NCBI GenBank assembly: GCA_002343545.1
Contig: DDRA01000049.1
Location: forward strand, 37,900-43,144
Direction of reading: 5' to 3'
From: Bacteriovoracaceae bacterium UBA2428
Lineage (GTDB): Bacteria; Bdellovibrionota; UBA2428
DNA: 5,245 nucleotides
The translations under genes and the position numbers were made by a program. Shown piece by piece: positions 1 to 5,245 of the stretch. A model generated the notes under the pieces. The model had not been told where the DNA came from, ran no database searches, and saw only the letters and a program-made list of their open reading frames with translations. How positions within the stretch are numbered: the first letter of the stretch is position 1; each line of letters starts with the position of its first letter.

Positions 1-1
1 G

Positions 2-163
2 CTCGACGAGCCGACGAATCACCTGGACGTCGAAAGCCGGCGCATCCTGGGCAAGTTCCTGGCGGACTACCCGGGCGCCTTCGTCTTGGTCACGCACGAC
101 GCGCGCTTCGCCGAGACCTTACGGATCGACGAGCGGTGGGAACTCAGGGTTTCAGGGCGTTGA
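2..163 (+). CDS. ABC-F family ATPase, C-terminal fragment (5' end outside window)
   Basis: This is the last 53 codons of an ATP-binding cassette protein, read in frame from base 2 to the TGA at 161-163. The first visible residues, LDEPTNHLD, are the Walker B and D-loop signature typical of ABC-F proteins, with the catalytic Glu at bases 8-10. About 30 residues later comes VTHDARF, the H-loop (switch His), which corresponds to the SHDRxF motif of the family. Only about 20 residues follow, so this is the end of the last nucleotide-binding domain, with no long C-terminal extension. ABC-F proteins are soluble, lack membrane domains, and mostly act on the ribosome as translation factors or antibiotic-resistance proteins. 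Which subfamily this is cannot be judged, because the first domain and the interdomain linker are missing. Its 3' end overlaps the convergent acyltransferase gene by 20 bp. The family call is firm and the exact role is open. Confidence 0.9.
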   Translation, partial: LDEPTNHLDVESRRILGKFLADYPGAFVLVTHDARFAETLRIDERWELRVSGR

Positions 164-776
164 CGAGCCGCGCTTCGGCGACGTCGAGGTCGGTGGCTTC
201 GACCCGGATGGGGTCGCCCACGACGATCCGGAGCGACGAGAACGGAAGCGGCACCTTCTTGCGGTCCCAGCTCGCGAGGCGCGGGCAAGGGCGCAGCTCG
301 AATCGGAGCGGGACGACGGGGCGCTGCGCCTTGGCCGCGACGTGTAGGATGCCTCGCTTCAGCTCGCGGGGCGGGCCGGCGGGCCCGTCGGGGGAAAGCG
401 TCGTGGTCGCGCCCGCGACGAGCTCGCGCGCGAGCTCATCCGCGGCGCGGCGTCCTTCGTCGCCCGAGGAGCCAAGCAGGAGGCGGTCAAGCCCGAGCTT
501 CCGCAGCAGGACGTGGATCTGGATCATGCTCGCCGCGGGGTGGTTGATCATGACGTGACGGCCCGGCAGGCGCCCGAAGGCCACGAAGAAGGGCATCCAG
601 TCCTCGTGCCAAAGCGCGAAGATGACGGGCGAATCGGGCAAGCGTCCTTCGAAGCTCAATCGCGCGGTCCGTCGACAGAGCGCGAAATAAAGAAAGAGCA
701 TCGAGCCGAGAATTTCCCCCGCTAGGCGATAGGGTCCTCGCCAAGGCCGGGGGATGTTGTCGACTCGGTAAGCCAC
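144..776 (-). CDS. DUF374-family lysophospholipid acyltransferase-like protein
   Basis: A 210-residue protein that matches the small DUF374 (LpxL/PlsC-like) acyltransferase family in length and motif order. Residues about 18-35 are hydrophobic and may be a membrane anchor. FALWHEDW (53-60) contains the presumed catalytic His57 in the family's W-H context. [10 protein letters not shown] (102-111) follows, then [20 protein letters not shown] (128-147) and PVVPL (153-157), the substrate-pocket block. [13 protein letters not shown] (168-180) is the characteristic SWD/PFS block. Such proteins are thought to move an acyl chain onto a lipid or lipid A-like acceptor at the inner membrane; the acceptor here is unknown. 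The start is GTG at 776-774, two bases after the TGA of the upstream membrane-protein gene. No clear Shine-Dalgarno sequence precedes it, so translation is probably coupled. The last 20 bp overlap the convergent ATPase gene. The family is confident; the substrate is not. Confidence 0.9.
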   Translation of the reverse strand: MAYRVDNIPRPWRGPYRLAGEILGSMLFLYFALCRRTARLSFEGRLPDSPVIFALWHEDWMPFFVAFGRLPGRHVMINHPAASMIQIHVLLRKLGLDRLLLGSSGDEGRRAADELARELVAGATTTLSPDGPAGPPRELKRGILHVAAKAQRPVVPLRFELRPCPRLASWDRKKVPLPFSSLRIVVGDPIRVEATDLDVAEARLVNALKP

Positions 777-778
777 GC

Positions 779-2740
779 TCAGTCGTTCGGGCTCGCCGCC
801 CGTTCGCCCGCCGCGGCGCGGGCTTCTTCCGCGGCGCGGTCCTGCGCGTTTTGGATGATGAGCTTGATCTGTTCCTCGAAAGCTCCGGGCTTCAGGAGGG
901 GATCGGTCGGATTTCGACGCTCGACCAGATCCTGGACCTGCTCGTTGATGGGTTGCAGGCGTTGAGCGACGATGTCACCGAAGTCTCCCTCGAGGGAGTC
1001 CGGTCCGTAGCCGCGGGCCTGCGGGACGAAGCGCAGCACGTTCTGGCGCGAGTTGATGTTCTCGTCGAGACGGTTCCATTCCGCCATGAGCTTGTCTTGC
1101 AACAATCCAAGCGCTTCCTCGGTCGCCTCTTCCCCGAGGCCCTCCATCTTGGCTTTGAGCTCGTCGTAGTCCTTGCGGAACTTCGGTACGAGCAGCTCCG
1201 CTTCGTAGACCATGTCGAGCGTCTCGCGGAGCAAGGCTTCGAGCGTGTAGTCTTTCGCCCTTCCGCTCAGGTCTTTGGCCATGAACTTGGCGCCCAGGAT
1301 CGAGGAATAACGGCTTTGCAGGTAACCCTTCTCGGCCTTCGGCGCGAGCATCCGGTCGCGGAACTTCTTGGCCGTGGTGACGCCGGCGCGTTTTTCCTCT
1401 TCGCTGAGCGAGGGACCGAGGATGAGCAGGCCGCGGAACGCTTCGGAGAGCGGATCCTCCTTGGCGGCGATGCGGATGATCTTCGCGTCACGCGCCTTCT
1501 GCGCCGCGCGGCGCGCGCCTTCGAGCTCGCGCAAGCGGAAAATCTCTTTGATCTCGGCCTCGAGGCGAGGGTCTTCTTCCTGCTTCGCGAGCTCTTCGAG
1601 CGTCATGCGCCCTTCGCGCAGCTCGCGGAAAGGAAACTTCATGGTGAGGTAGGCACGGCAGTTCTCCCGGAAGGCCTGGTCGTCGACGGACTCGATGCAG
1701 AGGATCTTGGCTTTCCGCTCCGCGAAGACGACGTCGATGACCTGCGTGGGATCGATCTTCGATCGCTCGTCGTCCGAGAAGAGCGCCCAGCTCCCGCCGG
1801 CGATCGTCGCCACGATCGGAACGGCCCAGGTGAAAACGCGCATGACCTGCCAGGACCGCAAGGATCGGTAGTCGCGGTAAAGCTGCACGAGACCGAGTTC
1901 CTTGGCCTGGGTGTCGCCGAGCTCGTCGAGGAGGGCGAGGAACTGCTTGAGGTTCTCGAAGCGACGCTGCACCCGCTCCGAGACGAGACGATCCTTCAGA
2001 CGCCCGCGCGCGGTCTTGAAGAAGTTCTCGAACTCCTGGCCGAACTGCGAGCGGTAGTACTTGCTCCAGGTCCAGGCCGGCGGCAGGAAGTCGGACTTGA
2101 AGTTCTCCCGCGTGCCGCCACGGGGATCGGGCAGCGTCTCGCGCAGGGATCGGTAGTCGCTCAGCATATGCGCGATTTCGGGCGGCAGCCGGAAGTCGCC
2201 GCCGAAGCGCGAGCGTGCGAGCGCGGCCTCCGCCGACAGGATATTGAAGAAGCTCTCGAGGCGTTTGGCGAGGACCGCTTGCGTCAAGGCGCGTTCGTTG
2301 GATTCCTTCCAGAGCTTGCGGATCTCGCCCTCGAGAACGGACTTGAGCCCCGGCACGCGGGTCTCGCTCGCGTAGATCTTCTCGATCCTCGGCGCGGAAC
2401 CGAAGGCCGGGATTTCGTGGGGGATGACCCGACCGCGAAAATCCTTCTCGAGGGAGTTCAGCACGTCGATCTCGTAGAGTTTTTGCGCGACCTGATCGGC
2501 GAGGGCCTTTTGGTCGGCCTGGTAGGCTTTGAACTTGGCGAAGACTTGGGCGACTTCGCTCTGCATCACGCTTCCGCTTTGCTTGTCGCTTTCTTCGATG
2601 ACCTTGCGGGCCTGCGTGAGCAGGGCCTTTTCCTTGTCGTTCAACAGGGCTTCGCGCTCGCCCCAGGTCGCCACGCGCGCGAAGGCGAAGGCATCCGCGT
2701 TCGTTTCGACGACCGCGACCGGCTCAACGTAGCCGTTCAT
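779..2740 (-). CDS. Uncharacterised 653-aa protein with one central transmembrane segment
   Basis: I do not recognise this protein. It is mostly predicted helical and rich in Glu, Arg, Lys and Ala, with coiled-coil-like stretches at about 30-100, 245-300, 375-425 and 500-565. A single hydrophobic segment lies near residues 302-321 (VFTWAVPIVATIAGGSWALF). Arg residues are dense just before it and SDDER follows, so the positive-inside rule puts the N-terminal half in the cytoplasm and the C-terminal half in the periplasm. Cys348 and Cys361, just after the membrane segment, could form a disulfide there. The ATG at 2740-2738 starts a protein with no signal peptide and has no evident Shine-Dalgarno sequence. 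The frame stays open upstream for 17 codons to a TAG that ends the small secreted ORF, so the true N-terminus is uncertain. The acyltransferase gene follows after 2 bp. An open frame on the opposite strand (851-2950) looks like a GC-driven shadow. Confidence 0.8.
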   Translation of the reverse strand: MNGYVEPVAVVETNADAFAFARVATWGEREALLNDKEKALLTQARKVIEESDKQSGSVMQSEVAQVFAKFKAYQADQKALADQVAQKLYEIDVLNSLEKDFRGRVIPHEIPAFGSAPRIEKIYASETRVPGLKSVLEGEIRKLWKESNERALTQAVLAKRLESFFNILSAEAALARSRFGGDFRLPPEIAHMLSDYRSLRETLPDPRGGTRENFKSDFLPPAWTWSKYYRSQFGQEFENFFKTARGRLKDRLVSERVQRRFENLKQFLALLDELGDTQAKELGLVQLYRDYRSLRSWQVMRVFTWAVPIVATIAGGSWALFSDDERSKIDPTQVIDVVFAERKAKILCIESVDDQAFRENCRAYLTMKFPFRELREGRMTLEELAKQEEDPRLEAEIKEIFRLRELEGARRAAQKARDAKIIRIAAKEDPLSEAFRGLLILGPSLSEEEKRAGVTTAKKFRDRMLAPKAEKGYLQSRYSSILGAKFMAKDLSGRAKDYTLEALLRETLDMVYEAELLVPKFRKDYDELKAKMEGLGEEATEEALGLLQDKLMAEWNRLDENINSRQNVLRFVPQARGYGPDSLEGDFGDIVAQRLQPINEQVQDLVERRNPTDPLLKPGAFEEQIKLIIQNAQDRAAEEARAAAGERAASPND

Positions 2741-2766
2741 GCGCTGGAGGATACGACGGGCGTCCC

Positions 2767-2784
2767 GGACCCGACGGCCGGTCC
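2767..2784 (-). other. Short inverted repeat downstream of the small ORF's stop codon
   Basis: GGACC at 2767-2771 and GGTCC at 2780-2784 can form a 5-bp GC-rich stem with an 8-base loop. In the leftward transcript it begins 7 nt after the TAG at 2794-2792. No U-tract follows, so it is not a convincing intrinsic terminator. It lies between the small secreted ORF and the 653-aa ORF and could affect coupling or stop-codon behaviour. In GC-rich DNA a stem this short can arise by chance. Confidence 0.2.
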
Positions 2785-2791
2785 ACTCCCG

Positions 2792-2989
2792 CTAGAAGGC
2801 CGGGTTCTCGTGCGAGAGCATGCGCGTGGTGAGTTTTTCGCGCGCGGCGTTCGCGCGGCCGCGGGCCACGTCGTCGGCGTCGCCCAAGAGGCGGCGGAGC
2901 GTCTCCCCGCATTCGCCCGGGTCGGCGAGAGCGGAAGTCGTAGGAATTAAAGCGGAGATGAGCACGGTCAAGCCGACGAGGGATCGCAT
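2792..2989 (-). CDS. Small secreted protein, 65 aa, or N-terminal part of an interrupted larger protein
   Basis: A 65-codon ORF from ATG 2989-2987 to TAG 2794-2792, opposite in direction to the next rightward gene. The N-terminus is a good type I signal peptide: MR, a hydrophobic core LVGLTVLISALI (residues 4-15), then TTSALA with likely cleavage after Ala22. That leaves a mature chain of about 43 residues, charged, probably helical, with a single Cys27. No other start codon lies between the ATG and the in-frame TGA upstream, and the signal peptide supports this start. No clear Shine-Dalgarno sequence is visible. It is the first gene of the leftward set, 51 bp ahead of the 653-aa ORF and in the same frame. 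It may be a stand-alone periplasmic peptide, or the 5' part of a longer gene cut by the TAG. No family is recognised. The signal peptide makes a real gene likely despite the short length. Confidence 0.6.
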   Translation of the reverse strand: MRSLVGLTVLISALIPTTSALADPGECGETLRRLLGDADDVARGRANAAREKLTTRMLSHENPAF

Positions 2990-2999
2990 AGATCGCGTA
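2982..2999. repeat. Tandem 9-bp near-repeat at the start of the small secreted ORF
   Basis: GATCGCATA (2982-2990) is followed directly by GATCGCGTA (2991-2999), with 8 of 9 bases identical. The pair covers the start codon and the leader end of the leftward small secreted gene, next to the divergent gap. Two adjacent half-sites could be an operator, but there are only two copies and they are short, so chance is a reasonable explanation. Confidence 0.2.
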
Positions 3000-3071
3000 T
3001 CGGCCGTTCCGGGCTTCTTCTTTACGCGGAAAGCTCAAGTCGGATCGCCCCTCGCGCCGATGAAGGACTCC
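2990..3071. promoter_or_regulatory. Divergent intergenic region (82 bp) between the two envelope gene sets
   Basis: This is the only substantial non-coding gap in the window. It lies between the start codons of two gene sets that point away from each other, so promoters for both should lie here or overlap the adjacent coding starts. I looked for -35/-10 pairs on both strands and found no convincing sigma-70 match; TTTACG (3021-3026, +) and TTGAGC (3038-3033, -) have no properly spaced partner. The role comes from position only, not from recognised motifs. Confidence 0.5.
3063..3067 (+). promoter_or_regulatory. Ribosome binding site AAGGA deciding the start at 3072
   Basis: AAGGA lies four bases before the ATG at 3072-3074, a slightly short but usable spacing. 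It also falls just after another in-frame ATG (3060-3062), which itself has no Shine-Dalgarno sequence. This favours 3072 as the true start. The signal peptide of the product then begins MKKS, as expected for an n-region. Confidence 0.7.
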
Positions 3072-4112
3072 ATGAAGAAGTCATTGTTTTCGTTCGGCAC
3101 CCTTCTTTGCTCCATCGCCTTCTCGGGAAGCGCGCTCGCGGCCCCGGTTTCGGGCGACTGGCACGACATCCGTTTCCAGGCGGCCATGAAGGGGCTGCGC
3201 GTGCTCGACGCGCACCGCACGGCCAAGGAGGCGCTGGAATACCTGAAGGCGAACCTTTACGACTCGCGCCAGGCCGCCTTCCAGCTCCAGGGCGTCGTGC
3301 GGCTCTACGAAAAATTCGGCGACGACAAGAAGCAAAAAGACGCGCTCGACAAGATCCGCCAGGACGTCAAGCGTTTCGAGGACGCCCTCGGGCTCGTCGA
3401 CAAATGGCAGGCCGTCGCGGACGCGGCCACGGAGCGGGGACGCAGCGCGCTCCCGGCGCAGCGCGAGGTTCGCGCCGCCGAAGCCGAGCTCGAAAAAATG
3501 CTTCGCGCCGAGGGTTGGCTTGGCGGCAAGCGCGTCGGCGAGATCGAGCGCTTCGTGCGCACGATGAAGCGCCCCGATCCGTCGGAGGACTTCAAGATGG
3601 TCCTGAAGCGTCTCACCAAGACTTTGGGGGCCGCCGTCGAGGGCGACTACAACATGAAGGTCCTGGGCGACGCCGACAAGGCGAACGAGAGCGATCCGGA
3701 CGTGCTCGGCTTGCACGAGCTTCGTCGTAAGATCCGCTGGTTCTTGATCGAGGCGCGGGTCAGCGCGGGCTCGGTCGTCTTCAAACCCGGCAGCTCATGC
3801 CCCGTCGCTTCCGAAGCTCCTCTCCTGAACGTGGAAGCGCTCACGAAGTCGGCCCTTTTGAACTACCAAGTCGCGAGCCCGCGCATGCGGAGCTGCGAGG
3901 TTTCCAAGTGCCTCGTCCTCTCGCTAGCGAAGACGGTCGAAGCCTTGGGCAAGATCAAAGACGAAGTCGAGCTCGAGAACTTGATGTCGGGCCGTCACGA
4001 CGACAACGTCCCGGCGAAATTCTCGGCGTCGGCCGACAAGGTCTACGCCGACTTCAAGCGCGCGAACGCGGGCGGAATCCTCCTCAAGCAACTCGAAAGC
4101 TGCGAGAAATAA
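3072..4112 (+). CDS. Exported helical protein, 346 aa, with a CHAD-like His/Arg motif
   Basis: The N-terminus is a clear type I signal peptide: MKK, a hydrophobic core to about residue 18, and SALA with cleavage after Ala23. Cys13 lies inside it, but its context (TLLC) is not a lipobox. The mature chain is almost all helical. KIRQDVKRFEDALG (94-107) and GLHELRRKIRWFLIE (213-227) resemble the helix-borne pattern of CHAD domains, where a conserved His is followed by regularly spaced Arg/Lys; here His215 precedes Arg218, Arg219 and Arg222. CHAD domains bind polyphosphate and are normally cytoplasmic, so an exported one would be unusual; the assignment is tentative. The C-terminal third holds four Cys (243, 275, 280, 344), enough for two disulfides in the periplasm. 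I chose ATG 3072 because of the AAGGA before it; ATG 3060 would add four residues. The next gene starts one base after the TAA, so the two form an operon. Confidence 0.8.
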   Translation: MKKSLFSFGTLLCSIAFSGSALAAPVSGDWHDIRFQAAMKGLRVLDAHRTAKEALEYLKANLYDSRQAAFQLQGVVRLYEKFGDDKKQKDALDKIRQDVKRFEDALGLVDKWQAVADAATERGRSALPAQREVRAAEAELEKMLRAEGWLGGKRVGEIERFVRTMKRPDPSEDFKMVLKRLTKTLGAAVEGDYNMKVLGDADKANESDPDVLGLHELRRKIRWFLIEARVSAGSVVFKPGSSCPVASEAPLLNVEALTKSALLNYQVASPRMRSCEVSKCLVLSLAKTVEALGKIKDEVELENLMSGRHDDNVPAKFSASADKVYADFKRANAGGILLKQLESCEK

Positions 4113-4113
4113 C

Positions 4114-5245
4114 GTGAGAGCCTTTCGACGCCTTTCCATCGCCGGCCTCGTCTTCACGCAGGTCGGAGTCGTGGCCGCTCCGAAGCCCGTCCGGGCCCCG
4201 GCCCAGGCCGCCGTCACGAGCCAGGACAAGTCGATTCCCGACTTCGAGGATCGCCTCAAGGCCGCCTACGGCCTCGACGCGAATCAGCGCGACTCGATCG
4301 ATCCCCAGGCGCTGCTCAAAGCGCTCGACGCCGAACGCGCCAAGCATGAGGGCAAGGATCACCGCACGCAACGCGAGCTGCTGACGCAGGCTTCGGAGAT
4401 CGTGAAAGCCGCGGTCGCCTCGGAATCCACGGCCAAGCGTAGTTCCGGCGTCCTCGTCGGACTCCGCATCCTCTACGGAGTCTGGGCCATCGATCTCGAG
4501 GATGGCACCGGCCTCGCCCCCGAGGCGCGCGAGGAGAGCGGCGAAAGCCGCGTGGATCGGCTCCGCAAGCGAACCCATCAACTTCGTAACTCGCTGCTCC
4601 GGGCGAAGCGCCTCTTCTTGAGCGAGCGCGTCTCGAGCCTTCCCTTCGTCGATAAGGTGGACGCCCTCCTCGATGCGACGCAGGCCAAGGCGGAGGCGCA
4701 GAACCTCGTCGACGAAAGCGGAACCCGCCACCTCTCGCCGGAGGATTTTGTCGGCAAGAGCCACGAATGGGTCTCCGATCAAGACATCGGCGAAGGGCAC
4801 CCCGTCTGGCACACCGAAAGGTACCGCCAGGAACATCCGGACGGATTCAAAGATTGGGAAGACTTCGTCGGCCGTCGATTGACCGAAGAGCTGCGCGGGA
4901 AGAATGTCCTCGGCGCGACCGAGAGCTACGCCCCTTCGGAAGCCCGCCGCGTCCTTGTCCTGGACGCCATCAAAAATTCGGCGACTTCACCGAAGGTACG
5001 CGCCAAAGACGTCTACGGCCAAAGCTGGAGCCTCAAGTGGGGCGACGAGATCCAGACCGAACCCGTCGTGAACCGTCTCTGGATGAAACTCGGCGGCAAG
5101 ACGACGGACCTCGTTTACGTGAGCGGCCGCGGGGCCGAAGAACTCGTGCTCGTGCTGCCGAAGGCCGGCGGTACGGGTTGCGAAACGCCTTCCACGCTGG
5201 ACGCCTTCGAGAAGTGCCTCATGGAGTCGAAGTTCACCTTCAACG
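4114..5245 (+). CDS. Uncharacterised exported protein, 3' end outside window; possible kinase-like N-lobe segment
   Basis: An open frame of 377 codons runs from GTG 4114-4116 to the window edge without a stop. The start is one base after the previous gene's TAA, so translation is probably coupled; only a weak purine stretch (GAGAAA) precedes it. Residues 1-22 look like a signal peptide: Arg-rich MRAFRR, core LSIAGLVFTQVGVV, cleavage near VAA (20-22) or VRA (26-28). Residues about 40-200 are charged and helical. Residues 208-260 are rich in Trp, His and Asp (for example GEGHPVWHTERY, 227-238). Residues 295-348 contain KDVYGQSWSLKWGDEIQTEP and then NRLWMKLGG and TDLVYV. This resembles the order beta-strand with Lys308, helix with Glu316, Leu-Gly, beta-strand seen in HipA/Fam20-like kinase N-lobes. 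Cys356 and Cys368 follow. Any catalytic C-lobe would lie beyond the window, so the function cannot be stated. That it is a real gene is well supported by its length, signal peptide and GC-rich third codon positions. Confidence 0.8.
   Translation, partial: MRAFRRLSIAGLVFTQVGVVAAPKPVRAPAQAAVTSQDKSIPDFEDRLKAAYGLDANQRDSIDPQALLKALDAERAKHEGKDHRTQRELLTQASEIVKAAVASESTAKRSSGVLVGLRILYGVWAIDLEDGTGLAPEAREESGESRVDRLRKRTHQLRNSLLRAKRLFLSERVSSLPFVDKVDALLDATQAKAEAQNLVDESGTRHLSPEDFVGKSHEWVSDQDIGEGHPVWHTERYRQEHPDGFKDWEDFVGRRLTEELRGKNVLGATESYAPSEARRVLVLDAIKNSATSPKVRAKDVYGQSWSLKWGDEIQTEPVVNRLWMKLGGKTTDLVYVSGRGAEELVLVLPKAGGTGCETPSTLDAFEKCLMESKFTFN

Noticed and set aside
370..395. GC-rich inverted repeat inside the acyltransferase gene.
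   Set aside because: It encodes the conserved Pro-Asp-Gly-Pro-Ala-Gly-Pro motif, so the Gly/Pro codons explain the symmetry.
851..2950. A 699-aa open frame on the + strand opposite the 653-aa gene.
   Set aside because: Its first codon positions lie opposite the GC-rich third positions of the minus-strand gene, the usual source of long shadow ORFs in GC-rich DNA. Its translation is a monotone mix of Leu, Glu, Arg, Val and Asp with no domain, whereas the minus-strand product has a clear membrane segment and packs tightly with the acyltransferase gene.
2724..3038. A 104-aa minus-strand frame overlapping the small secreted ORF.
   Set aside because: Its product is dominated by Arg, Pro and Gly with no signal peptide or domain. 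The overlapping 65-aa frame has a proper signal peptide.
2820..3071. An N-terminal extension of the 346-aa protein back to an ATG at 2820.
   Set aside because: The extension would run antisense over the small secreted gene, has a low-complexity Arg/Ser/Pro-rich translation, and would bury the signal peptide inside the protein. The AAGGA before 3072 favours the internal start.
3102..3113. A possible lipobox around Cys13 in the signal peptide of the 346-aa protein.
   Set aside because: The residues before Cys13 are Thr-Leu-Leu, not the small residues required at -1 and -2 or so for lipoprotein processing, and a good type I site (SALA) lies 10 residues later.
3081..3716. A 211-aa open frame on the minus strand opposite the 346-aa exported protein.
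   Set aside because: It mirrors the codon phase of the + gene, has shadow-like composition, and lacks a signal peptide or motif. The + frame has a ribosome binding site, a signal peptide and tight coupling to the next gene.
4084..4836. A 250-aa open frame on the minus strand opposite the last gene.
   Set aside because: It has the same mirror-phase relation to the open + frame that starts at 4114, and it overlaps the end of the preceding + gene. The + frame stays open for 377 codons and has an export signal.

Overview
The window is a GC-rich, fully coding stretch of a bacterial chromosome. It holds six protein genes, one cut by each edge, and only one real intergenic gap. I see no RNA gene, transposase, CRISPR array, phage gene or origin. 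Type I signal peptides, an inner-membrane protein and a DUF374-type acyltransferase point to a diderm (Gram-negative) bacterium. The many uncharacterised secreted helical proteins would fit a Bdellovibrionota- or Myxococcota-like lineage, but that is a loose impression and no gene here fixes the taxon.

Layout. At the left edge is the C-terminal tail of an ABC-F type ATPase (+, 2-163). Its last 20 bases overlap, tail to tail, the end of a leftward gene set. In transcription order that set is: a 65-aa small secreted protein (2989-2792), a 653-aa protein with one central membrane segment (2740-779), and a DUF374-family lysophospholipid-acyltransferase-like protein (776-144). An 82-bp divergent gap (2990-3071) separates this set from a rightward pair. 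The pair is a 346-aa secreted helical protein with a CHAD-like His/Arg motif (3072-4112) and, one base later, a second exported protein that runs off the right edge (4114 onward).

Function. Only the ABC-F fragment and the acyltransferase can be placed in known families with confidence. The other four genes make up an uncharacterised cell-envelope locus: three predicted exported proteins and one membrane-anchored protein, in two divergent units that may share a control region. The acyltransferase follows the membrane protein after 2 bp, so the two are probably co-translated, which hints at a link to envelope lipid.

The most notable points are these. (1) The small secreted ORF and the 653-aa ORF lie in the same frame, separated by a single TAG with an open 17-codon bridge, so they could be one interrupted protein or two neighbours. 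(2) The 346-aa protein carries a possible exported CHAD-like element. (3) The truncated last protein contains a short stretch that looks like the N-lobe of a kinase-like fold. None of these is proven from sequence alone.
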